Notes: generated by a model not told the origin, from the letters alone. A stretch of DNA of 64,000 nucleotides from Voacanga thouarsii (GCA_026120185.1 JANUWF010001176.1:4411501-4475500); one strand, 5' to 3'; shown: positions 34,891-47,615, numbered from the stretch's first letter. Program-made: numbers and translations.

Positions 34891-35548
34891 AAGGAAAAAA
34901 GAAAAGCATTTTTTGTGGTGGTTTTGTCAAGGTATTCATCCCTGTGCGAAACAATCTTGGAAGAAGGGTGGATCTTGATGAAATGCAAGCTGTCCATTGT
35001 GCTGAAGTGATATGGAGACTGATGTTCATGTCTTTATTTGTTGTCCATTCGAGAGGTCGTACAGGTCAAGGCTGGGGTGCAGCTTCAAGACAAACCTTGT
35101 AGGCTTCTTCATGGCTTGATTTTTTTCGCATTGTTATTATGCCATAAGGAACAAAGTGAAAGAGACTTGGATGCATGACATTGTAAAAATGATCATGTGG
35201 AGTTTATAGGATAATAGGAACTAGAAAGAAAAGCTCTACTGTTTCTAATGTTCTAGCCAGTGTTTTCCTGGCAAATTGATTTTCAGCAAGCGAATTTATT
35301 CAATTTATAAGACCTCGTCATTTGACTTCAATGGTGGTAGACAATGTCAAAGGGTGTATAAAGTTACTGTTTATGTTGCTTTTAAAGATTGGAGAGCTGC
35401 TGCAAAAGTCTGGTTATCCGAGACTATGTAGGACATGCAATTGCTTTTAGTTTTTTTTTTTCTTTTTAAATTGAAGTCATCTGTGTTTGGATGGGAGTTA
35501 GGTGAACCCTAGCAGTTTATTAGAAAAAAAAATAAAAAAAAAGAAATA
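34891..35548 (+). pseudogene. Second LINE 3' fragment, highly decayed
   Basis: Begins 'FLWWFCQGIHPCAKQSWKKG' and passes through 'CPLCAEVIWRLMFM' (zf-RVT-like) to 'KVTVYVAFKDWRAAAKVW', read across several stops and frames. It closes with an A-rich tract at 35521-35548. The zf-RVT-to-RNase H linker order suggests a truncated LINE. The match is weak. Confidence 0.5.
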
Positions 35549-36300
35549 GACGGAGGAGGACATAAAGCGGAACCACCGATCAATTAGTACAAGGCTTGGT
35601 AAGGGTTGGACATCTTGAGGCAAGGGCTATTATTGAAGGAGCCCGAATTGTTCACTAGTGAAGTAAACTCTGACATTGATTGTTCATCATTTTTTCCGAG
35701 GAATCTCATTATACATATCGGCTTTGTCGATAGGGCTTGTTTAAACCATTTTCATGTTAAGCAAGTTGCAAATGTTTCGGTCCACTTGTTAGTTGGCTTT
35801 TCTCTATCATTTGTAGATCTACTTTTCCGAATAAAAGAGGTTCCTTTTTTAATACTTCCTATTTATAATGCAAATATTTCTACATAATGTAATTACCGCT
35901 ATTGGAGTGTTGAGGGAGAGAAAAATAAAGGAAAAGGAAGTTATCACTCAATTTTTTGTCTAACAATATAATTCATGTCGTTAAAGTAGTTATGTATTGA
36001 GTGATTCGGCAAATTACATAATTGGCAATGTTTAACTAAAAGTAATTAAAGTTGGATTAAGAAAGAAAATCCAAGAATATATTGATGAATATCTTTTTAG
36101 AATCTTTATGGGATTATAACATTGTAAAGTTATGGAATGCTTCAAGGATTGAACTATAAAGATATGGAAGAGCTTGATATACATCTTATAGGCAATATAT
36201 ATATTAATTCAATAAGAAAACAAAATACTATATTACAATTTTTATATAAAGTCCAAGGAGCTTTGGTGTATGAATGAGACAGGGAGCATTATTTAAAAGT
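35549..36300. other. Unassigned AT-rich interval
   Basis: A 93-residue plus-strand frame (35606-35887) has no recognised domain and no start context. I see no gene here. The right part may be terminal sequence of the CACTA element, but no CACTA inverted repeat was found. Confidence 0.35.
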
Positions 36301-36315
36301 TGGTACAATCAACGG

Positions 36316-36690
36316 TCATAGAGTATGGTCCCCAAGAGTAATCTGATTGGAACCAGCCGTTGATGGAACTGTAGGTAACAGTGTCACCTGCCTGGATGGA
36401 GTATTGCCCAACTGTGGCTCCGGTCCAGATGGAGTATGATGTGTAGGTGAAGGCATACGGTCCCGTGACCTAGTACAATGTGAGCCCACACCAAAAGACA
36501 TATTTGAAAATAAAACAAAAACAGTTAAAAATAACAAAGAATAAATATATAATAGAAGAATAAATATGTATTAGCATCTTACAATTGTAGTACTTTTCAT
36601 GTCTATTCTCTTGAGCCATCATTCGAAACGTACTCCTCGGACTCAACTTCTGAATCAGTATCTATTTTCCAATCACCCTCATTATCATCT
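36316..36690 (-). pseudogene. Possible downstream CACTA ORF remnant
   Basis: Minus-strand sequence downstream of the DUF4216 region: an acidic Asp/Glu-rich stretch (36720-36610) and a short Ser/Pro/Thr-rich frame (36537-36316) with no recognised domain. Its position fits a C-terminal tail of the transposase or a second CACTA gene. Low confidence. Confidence 0.3.
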
Positions 36691-36751
36691 TCATTGTTGT
36701 CCTCTCCCTGATCCCTATCAAATGCTTTCTCCCGAACATCTAACAACTCAA

Positions 36752-39700
36752 CTAAGTCTTGTTCATGTTTTTTAAGGGACCAAGACCAACTACTAATGAT
36801 ATTCTCATTGCTGTATTATCTTCAACTTCTTCTTGGTAAGGCCTGTCAACAATCGATGCATCAATCACATGTACTCTAATATCAACCAACTTATATTGAG
36901 AGTGTACTCTAATGCCTCGATTTGGGGTAGGGTCAAACCAATCACACTTAAATAATACAACTTTCATTATCAGATGCCCCAAAAATTAAACCTCAATAAT
37001 TTCTTTTAACACCCCATAATAATCAACACTACTGTATTCATTCTCGCCACCTTTGACGCACACCCCATAGTTTACACTTTTTCGACCATCAGTGTGCTCA
37101 ACTGTGTGAAATCGATACCCATTTATGAAATACCCCTGGAATGATTTTACTTGCCTCAATGGCCCCCACGAAAGATTTTGCAAGCATGTATCTATTACCC
37201 CACTCCTGTCACCACGAACCTACAAGAAATAATCGAGGTAAAAATTGACATAAGTAAACGTATGCAAACAGCTTATACATCCGGGAATATTAATTAGAGA
37301 ACTTACGTATTCTTTGAACCATCCTGCAAATTCATTCTCTATCCTTCTCTCAACCTCCATCTCAATGATATCTGGATTTTGCCTGTGTAAATTATTGAAG
37401 AAATCCCTTATATATGGTTGCACCTCTTCATAGTTAAGAAAGATAAAGTTCATGGCAGCTGTGAATTTCTTAGATGTCAAGAATTGAGTGTGGATCTTCC
37501 CCAATGTCCTTCCTCGAACATTATAAATTGACAGAAAATGCTCTTCCTGCATTTGATTAGTAGGGATGTCTGCATTACGAGGAACATGGATATGCCTCAT
37601 TTGAACATGATCCTCAAAGTAGTAGGAAAAAAATATTGATGCTTCTTCAACTAGATATGCATTACAAATCGATCCTTCTATTCTTGCTTTATTTTTTACC
37701 TTGATCTTCAAATGATGCAAGAACCTTTCGAATAGATACATCCATCTATATTGAGTTGGACCACAAACATGGGTTTCTTAAGGCAAGTGAAGTATTAGAT
37801 ACTCCATCACATTGAAGAAACCTGGGGCGAAATATTTTTTCCCAACTTGTAAATAAGCACGGGAATTTCGAACTCCAAATCTTTCATATGAACAATGCTC
37901 AATTTAGGTGAACACAGATCCCTATAAAAAAAGGCTTAATTCCGTCAGAACGCTCCATACGTTTGTTGGAAGAAATTCTCTTAAAGCAATTGGAAGTAAT
38001 CGTTCCATAAACACATGACAGTCGTAAGTTTTCATTCTAGACATCTTCAACTCCTTCATATCAACACATCTTGAAAAGTTCGAAGCATATCCATCCGAGA
38101 GTTGCAATTGACAGTGAGTAGCATGCTTTTGGCACAAATACCTTTCCTTCACCTGCTCTGTGGACGTGTAATTCAGGTTTATGACAATACACCTCTACAT
38201 CATGTCGGGCCTTTAGATTATCTTTCGTTTTCCCCTTCACATCCATTACAGTGTTGAAAAACATTATCGAATACGTTCTTTTCATTATGCATAATGTCTA
38301 TGTTATGTGGCACCAACAGAGTACACTAGTAAGGTAAGTCCCAAAAATTGCTTCTTTTTGTCCAGTTATGCTCTACTCTTCTCCCGTCGCTCTCCCCCAA
38401 TTCACACGCTGAATCAGTAATTTTTGAAAAATGGCAAACCCGGGCAAATACTTGGTCTCTTGTTAGCCGCTCCATAGATGGTGAAGATTCATGTCCTCTA
38501 TTCCATCTAAATAACCGTGTGTCTCTTTTGAACTGATAATCGAATGGCAAGAACCGGTGATAACAATCGAACCAAGATGTTTTTCCCCCCAAATTGCAAT
38601 TGAAAAGACTTCATACGTTCCATGCAATATGAATACGCTAATCTGCCTGCAATGCTCCACCGACTAACCATTGCATAAGTTGGGAAGTTATTGATTGTCC
38701 ACAATAATGCTACCCGCAATTGAAAGTTTTGTTTCTTCGATATATCATACGTGAGGATACGCTTATACCATAACATACGCAATTCATCTATCAATGATTG
38801 TAAATAAACAACCACTTTATGCTTAGGATTCTTTGGCCCCATAATAATTACAGTCAAAAACATTATGGGATCCTTCATGCACATTCACGGAAGAAGATTA
38901 TAGGGTGTGAGGATAATTAACCAACATGAATACTATTTTCCAGACGTGCCGAAAGGAACAAATCCATCTGTGCACAAACCAATCCTTACATTTCTAACCT
39001 CATTCACAAATTCAGGACGACTCTTATCAAATTGTTGCCAAGCCTCACTATTGTGAGGATGACTCATGTAGCCATCCTTGTTATGCTCTCCGCATGCCAT
39101 CTCATATGTGCAGTAGTCGTTTTGGAGGTATACAATCGCTGAAGTCTCAATGTTATTGGAAAATAGCACATCTTCTTAAATGGTATCTCTGTTTGCTTGT
39201 TATTCTTCAGACTTCAGACTTCTCTTCTGCCTGTGCCGATGATGACCGCAAAACTTACAATCTCTTTTTGTCTCATCATCTTTCCAATACAGCATACATT
39301 CATTCATGCATACATCAATTTTTTGTTCAAGTAATCCGAGACCAGATACCAATTTCTTCATGTCATAAAAGTCATTAGGAATCTTATTTTTGTCGGGGGC
39401 TATCTCTTGTATTAGCTGCACTACTTGGTTAAAACATTTTTCGGACATGTTATTTTTTGACTTTATATTCAATAACTGAAACACAAGTGAAAGTTGTAAA
39501 TGGCTCGTGCATCCTTCCCATATCGGGATATCAGCAGCCCATAGCATATCGTAGAATTTCTATGCTTCTTTATTTGGAGGCTCATCTACAAAATCGTTAG
39601 ATGTCCTATAATTATCAGACTCTGGCCTTGCAGCATCTAAAACCATTTCACGAAATGGGATGCTTGATTCGTTTTCATCGGTCACAACCCTTGATGTTGA

Positions 39701-39973
39701 GGTCGACTGTCTCGAAGTTGTACTATACGGTTCACCATGACATATCCATCGATAGTAGTTACTAACAAATCCAAACTTAAGGAGATGAATTTTCACATCG
39801 GGTGGGGATTTGTGCTTTCTATTTTGACACTTTGAACATGGACATCGGATCGTAGATGATAAAGCATTCGAAATAGCAAAAGCTAGAAATTCTTTAACTC
39901 CTTGCTCAAATTCAACAGTAATACCCCTTACACCTTGGACATGCCTTTTATACATCCAATTTCGATCGTCCAT
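36752..39973 (-). pseudogene. TNP2-type CACTA transposase
   Basis: Starts at ATG 39973 (MDDRNWMYKRHVQGVRG). In order on the minus strand: a transposase-associated domain with 'GVKEFLAFAISNAL' and a metal-binding 'CPCSKCQNRKH'; the TNP2 body with 'WEGCTSHLQLSLVFQLLNIK', 'VCMNECMLYWKDDE', 'VRIGLCTDGFVPFG' and 'MFLTVIIMGPKNPKH'; a frameshift at about 38560 to 'FDCYHRFLPFDYQFKRDTRL'; 'HDVEVYCHKPELHV' and 'YDCHVFMERLLPIALREFLP'; a DUF4218-like part 'MYLFERFLHHLKIKVKNKAR' with 'IEGSICNAYLVEEASIFFSY' (37741-37220); and DUF4216-like 'VVLFKCDWFDPTPNRGIRVH' (36982-36752). Many stops and frameshifts, so inactive. Confidence 0.9.
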
Positions 39974-40140
39974 GTAAAATCATCACAAATAAGGGAAACA
40001 ACTGCCTTGAAAAATATACATATGTTTAATAGAATTAATAACTTTTTAATACTATTAATTAGTACATTAAAGTAACAATAATTAGTTTATTAACTAAAAA
40101 TTATTTAATACTAAAGTCTTTGAATATTATTAATAAAAAA

Positions 40141-41040
40141 GTTATTAAACTTAAAACTAATTAATACTATTAATTACTTTATTAAAATAAAATATTTTTA
40201 ATATTATTAATATAAAAATTTATTAGCTAAAAACTATTTAATACTAATAATTAGTTTATTAAAATAAATAAATTTGAATTTATTAAAGAAAAGTTTAGTA
40301 AACTAAAAACTTTTTAATACCATTAATTAGTTTATTATTAATAAAAATGTTTATTTATTATAAAATAGAAAGGTTTATTAAATAAAAACTTTTGAATATT
40401 ATTAAGTAGTTTATTACAACAATAACCTTGGAATATTATTAATAGAAAAGTTCATTTAATTTAAAAATAATTAATACTATTAATTACTTTATTAAAATAA
40501 AATCTTTTTAATATTATTAATATAAAAATTTCTTACCTAAAAACTATTTAATACTAATAATTAGTTTATTAAAATAAAAACTTTGAATTTATTAATAGAA
40601 AATTTTAGTAAACTAAAAACTTTTTAATACGATTAATTAGTTTATTATTAATAACAACTTTTATTTATTATTAATAGAAAGGGTTTTTAAATAAAAACTT
40701 TTTAATATTATTAACTAGTTTATTACAACAAAAAATATGAAATATTATTAATAGAAAAGTTTATTAAACTTAAAAATAATTAATACTATTTATTACTTTA
40801 TTAAAATAAAATGTTTTAATATATTAATATAAAAATTTATTAGCTAAAAACTATTTAATACTAATAATTAGTTTAATAAAATAAATAGTTTTGAATTTAT
40901 TAATAGAAAAGTTTAGTAAACTAAAAACTTTGTAATACCATTAATTAGTTTATTATTAATAAAATTTTATTAATATTATTAATAGAAAATTTTATTACCT
41001 AAAAATATTATAATATTATTAAGTACTTTATTAAAAATTA
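40141..41040. repeat. AT-rich tandem array, about 310-bp period
   Basis: The phrase 'ttaatactattaattacttt' recurs at 40161 and 40471 and, slightly changed, at 40780, so the period is near 310 bp with about three copies. Each unit carries the same series of 'aaactatttaatactaataa' and 'gtttagtaaactaaaaactt' words. It lies upstream of the transposase within the CACTA element. Not coding. Confidence 0.85.
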
Positions 41041-41649
41041 AATTCAAGAAAAATTTCGGCAGAGTTTCCCCTTAAAAATGGACGTTTTCCAGGCACTAAG
41101 CCACCACAAAACACATCAAACATCTCCAACAATAATCCACAATATGAAATTCATCTACTCAATTCTACTCAATTCATTTGCTCCAACAAATCCTAGCAAT
41201 CCAAGCATCACTATAATTCTAACAAAACCTATTTAATTCAAAGTGTAACTACAATCCAAACAACACTAAAACTCAAAGTATAACTATAATCCAACCAATC
41301 CATTAGAAACATATCATATAATTAATTTATATACATTATATACACAATAGACATTATATATACAATACTCATATAATTAAATTCTATGAATTTATAAACA
41401 TTACAATGCCATATTAATTCTCTGAAACAAACAATCTAAAAACACTAAGTGGAAATAATTCAATGAAACAAACATTCTATAATGCCATATACAATATATA
41501 CAGTAATAAAAATCTATAGAATAATATATTTGAAATCTAAAAAAAAAAAAAAATCTACTAAAACAAACATTAATTCATTGAAAATACGAAAATTAAACCA
41601 TTAGAATAACACAATCAAATTATAGATGCTATTGGAATGGAAAAAACAC
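41041..41649. other. Non-coding CACTA leader
   Basis: AT-rich sequence between the tandem array and the AAT microsatellite. Repeated 'caatccaa' and 'acactaaaactcaaag' words occur but no ORF or motif is recognised. Confidence 0.4.

Positions 41650-41711
<62 letters not shown>
41650..41711. repeat. (AAT)n microsatellite
   Basis: About 20 trinucleotides; minus-strand Tyr or Ile runs here are artefacts. Confidence 0.95.
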
Positions 41712-41712
<1 letters not shown>

Positions 41713-42320
41713 CTTGTAAGGAGTTAAAGTGGTGGAGCAGCAGTGGCGACTGGGAATGCAGCGCGGTGGCGACCGGAACCAGGGAGATGAATCGTTGCGT
41801 GGGCAACGATCGACGATGAACAGCTTGGGCGGCAATGGTGATAGCTAGGGCGGCGAGCAGCACAACAGTGGTAAGAATCGCCGACGTGGAGAAGAAGAGA
41901 GGAAGAAAAGAGAAAACGAAGAAGAAGGTCTCGATTTTGACTATGTAATTAATTTACCGATGGCCACAATGTCGTCACTACGCCCTTGCCAATAGAGAGG
42001 GTATAGCGATGGCAAGTAAACCCTAGCAACATTAAGCGTTTGTCGCTAATCCCTCTCTAATTCAAAGGGTTTAGCAATAATTTAGCGACGGGAATTATTA
42101 GTCGTCGCTAAACCCTTGCTAATAGATAGGGTTTAGCGACGGTTTTTTAAACTTTTCCCAAATTCTTGGATGCAAATTTTTGAGGGACTAATTTGAAAAT
42201 GCCATTGCAAAGCCGTCGCAAATTGCTACGACGCAGTTGCGGTGTTCATATTTTTCAAGAGGAATATAAAGACCATAGCTAAGCCGCCGCAAATTGCTAC
42301 GGCATAGCTACGGCACATGC
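41712..42320 (-). repeat. CACTA subterminal repeats and promoter-like GC-rich leader
   Basis: A GC-rich segment (41715-41930) is followed by several direct and inverted copies of 'gtcgctaaaccctt', 'gggtttagcgac' and 'gcaaattgctacgac' (41960-42310). Such motifs cluster next to the ends of CACTA elements and bind the element's own protein in well-studied families. The precise end is not visible. Confidence 0.6.
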
Positions 42321-42755
42321 TCTTTTTTTAAATTGAAATTTATTTGACCACCGAATATGTGTCTAATTATATTTTTAACAATATCCTTCAATTTTTTCCA
42401 TTAGATGTCTATCTTAACATTTAATTGAGATATGTAATAACATATATAATAGTTAATCTATTAAATTTAGTGATATAGTATATCAATATATTGATATATT
42501 AGAACTTATAATTTTATGTGCATACATGTGTATAATTAATACATTAGATATCAACACATTCAAATTTATCTTCGTTTGTCTATTTCAATGCCTAGTTAAG
42601 ATTTCCAATGTTGTAGCTATATAGTATATGAATTTGTTGGCACATTATATTGTATATATGCATATACGTATACTACCTATATGCATATATATATATAGAA
42701 TGTTTGTATTACCGATTATATGCATTAGATAACATATATACAATCATATACACAT

Positions 42756-42786
<31 letters not shown>

Positions 42787-43057
42787 TATGCATTACATGG
42801 AATGAATATACATTAGATAACATATATACAATCATATACATTATACGTGCATATATATACATTATTTCAATGAAAAATAATGTAGCTTATAGACTCATTG
42901 AGCCATACTTTGTAGCTTATATATATTTTCTTTCTTAATCTTATAAGCACTCTTAGAGTTCTATAATGAGAGAGTGTATTTCAATAAAAAATATTCTCAT
43001 TTCTCTCGGTCTAACATGTTTATATAGTTTTTCATTTCACAATCCTATCAAGTTTTG
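42321..43057. other. AT-rich interval with an 80-bp repeat
   Basis: No gene. The phrase 'acattagataacatatata' with 'caatcatataca' occurs at about 42723 and 42802, around an (AT)n tract at 42755-42782. The right 150 bp may be the 3' internal end of the SIRE element that follows. Confidence 0.5.
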
Positions 43058-43080
43058 TCATCACTCAAAAAGGGAAAGAT
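43058..43080 (+). promoter_or_regulatory. SIRE-type polypurine tract
   Basis: The sequence 'catcactcaaaaagggaaagat' immediately before TGTTAG matches the tract that precedes SIRE/Maximus 3' LTRs ('catcaccaaaaagggggagat'). It marks the following repeat as a 3' LTR in plus orientation. Confidence 0.75.
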
Positions 43081-44276
43081 TGTTAGCCCTAAGGGTTTTC
43101 TTCTATATTTTGACTTATGATAAACATTGATATGGACTAACTTGTGTGATCTATAGATGATAAGACATGTTTAAACTCAGTTCTTCTAAGGTATTCAAAT
43201 AAGATTGTTAAGTAACTCTTGAGCAATGGAATTCAAGAATGGGTGATCAAGATGAAGTTCAAGCTTATGAGATTGCATACCAAGAAGTCTTTATGAAAGA
43301 ACTTTAAACTAGAAATTGTTATTAAGGTATTTCTTATTAATTCTTATGTCTCTTTACCTTATGATTCAATTGATTTCTACCTTGAAGTACACAAAGAAAA
43401 AGATTTAAAAGTTTTAAATCTTAGAATTTTAGATTGAGTAGTTTGGATGATTCTGCATCCAAAAGATTCGTCCAAAATCCTGTAAATTGTGTGAAATCAT
43501 TTTTGCCTGAAAAAGTATTATTTTGGACTTACCTTTTGGATACATCATCATCTGAAACATGATTTCAAAACACGAGTAAATTTGATAGAAAAATTATAGT
43601 CGTTTTATAGCCGTTAGTACTTCACTTTATGACTTTATATAAAGCCTCTAAACTTGATTTGACACAAGATTTTTGTGGTATCCTTCTAAAAAACACTCTT
43701 GCTCTATAGAACATAAAAATCTCCTTTATCAAAATACTTCAAAGTAAATTCAAATTGTGTCTAAAAGGTAAAAGTGTTTGTACTTTTTCCTCGGTGCACA
43801 TTTGCTCAAACAAGTGTGCGTTTACTGTTCCATTGATATTTAATCTCTTTTGTATTACAAGGTTATAGTGTAAAATCCATCTGGGGTGAGCCTTGATTTG
43901 AGTGGTTGATTGAGAGGTTTTAGAAAACCAACTGTAGAGATTCTCTCTTGTATTTGGTGCAAATTGATTCTATTAAGTTGGATAAATGAAATCTGGTTGA
44001 AAATCCATAAGTGTGAGCTTAAGGTAGTGGATGTAGATCTTGGTAGATCGAACCACTATACATTCTATGTCTCATGTCTCAACATATAACATTAGTTGCA
44101 TTGTAAATTTTACCTTAGTCTGAATCTGGATATTTCTCAAAGTTTCCTTGGATAGCTTTCTCTGTTGCCATGAAGTTGGTCCAAGAAACTTAAAGATCAT
44201 TAATATTCTGTATAACAGACTAGTTGAAAATTTTAATTTGTCAAAAACCCTATTCAACCCACTCTAAGGTTTTTCA
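43081..44276 (+). mobile_element. SIRE-like copia 3' LTR
   Basis: Starts TGTTAGCCCTAAGGG after the polypurine tract and ends 'ctaaggtttttca'. Near its end are 'gtggatgtagatcttggtag' with 'accactatac', and 'aaaccctattcaaccca', conserved words of SIRE LTRs. Length is about 1.2 kb. The upstream internal element is missing. The downstream sequence is gag of another copia type. The small ORFs here are not genes. Confidence 0.75.
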
Positions 44277-46305
44277 AATTCTCTCATTATGGATTTAAGT
44301 AATATTGAAGTGAAAATAGATGATGAGCATCATGCCATTTTATTGTTGTGTTCCCTTCCCTAATCCTTTAAGTATTATCAAGCAAATATGATGCATGGAA
44401 AAGAAACAATCTCGTATCGGGAAATTAAATCTTCTTTGAAATCAAAAGAAAGGATTGATAGAGATTTAATTGGGGAAGTTAGTGGAACTCAGGCTAAAGG
44501 TCTGGTAGCCAGGGGTCGATCTGAAAATAGAAATTGTGGTAGTAGTACATCAAAATCCAGATACAGAAATTTGTTTTGCAATTATTGTCATAAAAAATGG
44601 CACATTAAGTCTGAATACTTTAAATTGAAAAATAAAGATAAGCATAAAGAAAAATCTACAGATGCTACTGAAGCTAGTGTTGTAGCAGATGAGAGTGAAG
44701 GAAATATTTTCTTTGTGACTGATAGTAGGACAAAGTCCGAAAATGAATGGATTTTAGATTCGGGTTGTTCTTACCATATGGGTCCCAATCGGGATTTATT
44801 TTCCACTTATGAAGCTTATAACGGTAAGAGTTATTTTGATGGGCAATAATGCTATTTGTAAAGTTTTGGGTAAGGGCACAACACAAATTAAAATGTATGA
44901 CGGTATTGTGAGGACTCTCACTAATGTTAGACATGTTCCTAATTTGAAAAAAGAATCTCATCTCTTTGGGCACCTTGAGGCTTTTGGGTGTAAATATATA
45001 GATGAAGGCGGAGTTACAAAAATTTGTAAAGATGTCCTTGTTATTATGAAAGGTTGCAAGTCTCATAGTTTGTATACCTTGCAGGGAACTACTATCACAG
45101 GTTCTGTTGCAGCTTGTACATCAGCTTTGTCTGATTCTGACATCTCCAAATTATAGCATATGCGTTTGGGGGCACATGAGTGAGAAAGATCTACGCATGT
45201 TAAGCAAGAGAGGCCTCCTGGATGGACAAAATACTGGTGCATTGGACTTTTGTCAGCACTGTATTTGTGGGAAGCAGAAAATGGTCAGTTTCAACTCACC
45301 AAAAATTCATCGGACTAAAGGTACTTTGGATTATATTCATTCAGATCTTTGGGGTCCATCCCGTGTCCAGTCTAAGGGTTGTGCCCGGTATTTGTTAACT
45401 TTTATTGATGATTATTCAAGAAAAGTTTTGGTCTATTTTCTTAAGAATACTAGTGATGTTTACCTAACTTTCAAACAATGGAAAGTTTTGATTGAGAAAC
45501 AGATAAAGCGGCTGAGGACAGATAATGGCATAGAATTCTGTGAAAAAGAATTTGATAAATTTTGTAAAAATAAAGGAATTGTTCGACACGTACAGAAAAA
45601 ATGACGCCTCAACAAAACAGTATTGCAGAATGTATGAATAGAACTCTTTTGGAAAAGAGTACGCTGTATGATTTCAAATGCAAAGTTGACAAAGGATTTC
45701 TGGGCAAAGACAATTTCTACAGCATGTTACATTGTCAACCGCACTCCTTCTGCAACTCTTGATTTCAAGACTTTTGAGGAAATTTAGTCAGGTACGCCTG
45801 CTAATTATTCTGATTTAAAGGTTTTTGAGTATTTGGCATACATGCATGTAAATGATAGGAAATTGGAGCCTAGAGCTAAGAAATATATTTTTCTTGGGTA
45901 TGCTTCTGGAGTGAAAGGATATTGATTGTGGTGTCTAGATCCCAAATCACCAAAATTTGTAATTAACAGAGATGTTATATTGATGAATTATCAATGTTAA
46001 ATTCCAAAAAGGAGTCTTCGAGTTCTTCTCATGCAGATGAAGATAGTACACAGGAGCAGGTGGAGCTTGAAATTAGCAGTTTTGGTCTTTCTAAGTTGAC
46101 TTCTTCTATTTAGCTAAGTACAGTACCGGTACCTGTTGCCTTTGATCAAGTTGTGGTTTCTGACGAAGAAGTTTGAGAAGAAGAGGAATATTCCATAGCC
46201 AAGAATACACCAAGAAGAGAGATTCGACCACCTCAAAGATATGCAAATTTAGTAGCATATGCATTGTCAGTTGTAGAAGAAACAGTTGGAGTTCGTAAGT
46301 CATTC
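44277..46305 (+). pseudogene. Tork-like copia gag-protease-integrase fragment
   Basis: Gag: 'VKIDDEHHAILLLCSLP', a stop, then 'YREIKSSLKSKERI' and a knuckle 'FCNYCHKKWHIKSEYFK' whose last Cys is Tyr. Protease: 'WILDSGCSYHMGPNRDLF' (44749-44802). A frameshift at about 44850 leads to 'VLGKGTTQIKMYDGIVRTL'. Pre-integrase: '[20 protein letters not shown]' and '[10 protein letters not shown]'. Integrase: '[16 protein letters not shown]', '[19 protein letters not shown]', a stop at 45602, then '[20 protein letters not shown]', so the D-D-E residues are present. After 45700 the frame is very broken; it ends near 'RREIRPPQRYANLVAYALSV' before any reverse transcriptase. TNT1-like polyproteins are the closest match from memory. 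Confidence 0.85.
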
Positions 46306-46964
46306 AAGGAGTGCTTGGACTTGAATGGTGTTCACTCATGAGTTGTGATCTTAGGACTTTTATGGAGAAGGTGGAGCAAAATTGCTATATTTGGGTTTGG
46401 GATGCAAGTCACGGTGGAGATTTGTTGGGGTGCCTTGCATCCCACATCAGGAAACTAAAGATTTCTTCACCACCATTAATACTTTGTTTCATGAAGGAAT
46501 CCCATATCTAATTTCTATGAATTCTAACCTCCTTAAGATGCCTATAAATAAAGGCTTAGTTTAGTTCTTTGATGTACACAACAAAACAATACCAGTACAT
46601 GAGTTTGAATAGCCATTGAGGCATTTGTTCTTTGTAATACTCTTGTTCTATGTTAGTGGTATTTAGTGGCTTAGGAATACTTTTCTAAAGCCTTGCAAAT
46701 TATCTTTTTCATAGTGAAGTTTTGTTCCGTTTCTGCTTGTGGATGTAGGTGAGTTGACCAAACAACGTAAGTTCTTGTGTCTCTCTTTTTTATTTCTTTT
46801 CTCATTATTGATTTTTTCTCTGTGTTATTTTTGTTATTATTATTATTATTATTTTGTTATTGTATTATGTGGCTTTGCCATTGGAGTTTTGTTTGTTCGT
46901 GGGGCTATCCCTAACACCATCTTGGCCTGCAGTTTCACGGTTAAGACTCCTTCAGCTCTTTCTT
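46306..46964. other. Unassigned interval after the copia fragment
   Basis: Short plus-strand frames (46311-46564) lack recognised domains. A 'tataaataaagg' box at about 46543 and the following 'gatgtacacaac' resemble a copia LTR promoter region, but no LTR pair was found. Further right a T-rich stretch with TTA repeats (46829-46853) gives a hydrophobic chance ORF. Confidence 0.35.
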
Positions 46965-47077
46965 GATGACATGGTGGAATAAATCCCAGGATGCTAAGTT
47001 TGCACGACTAATTCATATTGCTTGTGCTTTTTGGGAGGTTTCGAAAGAGAGGAACCAGGTGGTCTTTATGGCGTGAT

Positions 47078-47615
47078 TTTTTTTTTAACCACACCAAAAG
47101 AGTGTTGTAATTTTATTGAAATAAATCGAATTATTACAGGGATGTAAAAAGAAGTTAAAATATTCAAATACAAAACTCCTGACTTTTTGTCTAATAACTA
47201 TATGATTTGTTGAAATAGATTTCACTTGACTCGGTTTACGTTTCTTAGATTGAACTGGGATGCAATTATCTTCGTCGTAATAGCCAGCTGCATCCTCGAC
47301 AAAATCTATGAACAAATCCGAAATAGGTGTTTGAGTCAATTGACGAACTTTATCCTTACATGATTGCTTAGCCTTCTTTTGAATCTCATGTAGAAAAGTC
47401 GAGCGTAGCAATTTTTTAGATGCAGAAGATTCTGAACAATAACCACTGAAAACACGCATTTTACCCCTCGTTACACGAACCTTGGCCTGCAGCATTTGAG
47501 GCCTAATGCATATATCATCCTTTGAAAAGTTGGCCAAGGAGCCGTCTGTCAATTGGGCAGACACCTGCTGTTCCCCTTGCACAGCATTATCACAAACACC
47601 TAAGGGCATTTGCTG
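47078..47615 (-). pseudogene. Minus-strand retroposed ORF inserted in the LINE
   Basis: The insert begins on the plus strand with a T run (47077-47086), i.e. a poly(A) tail on the minus strand, preceded by 'aataaaattacaacactctt'. It contains a 174-residue open frame (47609-47085), Lys/Ser-rich with 'QTPISDLFIDFVEDAAGYYD' and 'NCIPVQSKKRKPSQVK'. I do not recognise a domain. A loosely similar phrase ('ISDFYVNLPELPSDDNFIPV') occurs at about 49260-49200, also upstream of a minus-strand poly(A). It may be ORF1 of a LINE relative or a retrocopy of a host mRNA. The open frame is longer than expected for old debris. Confidence 0.45.

Larger units (their letters stand above)
36300..42320 (-). mobile_element. 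CACTA transposon with TNP2-type transposase
   Basis: A minus-strand decayed TNP2 gene (39973-36752), an AT-rich tandem array, a GC-rich stretch, and a right flank (41960-42310) with repeated 'gtcgctaaaccctt', 'tagcgacgg' and 'gcaaattgctacg' words typical of CACTA subterminal repeats. The terminal CACTA motifs and 3-bp duplication were not found, so both ends are approximate. Confidence 0.75.

Noticed and set aside
35606..35887. 93-residue ORF as a possible host gene
   Set aside because: No recognisable domain, no flanking splice or promoter signals, and it sits between LINE debris and a CACTA element.
41615..41863. Minus-strand ORFs with poly-Tyr or poly-Ile
   Set aside because: Artefacts of the (AAT)n array.
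41960..42320. CACTA terminal repeat at 'cactacgcccttgcc' (41973)
   Set aside because: It points inward in the wrong orientation for the right end of a minus-strand element and has no inverted partner on the left.
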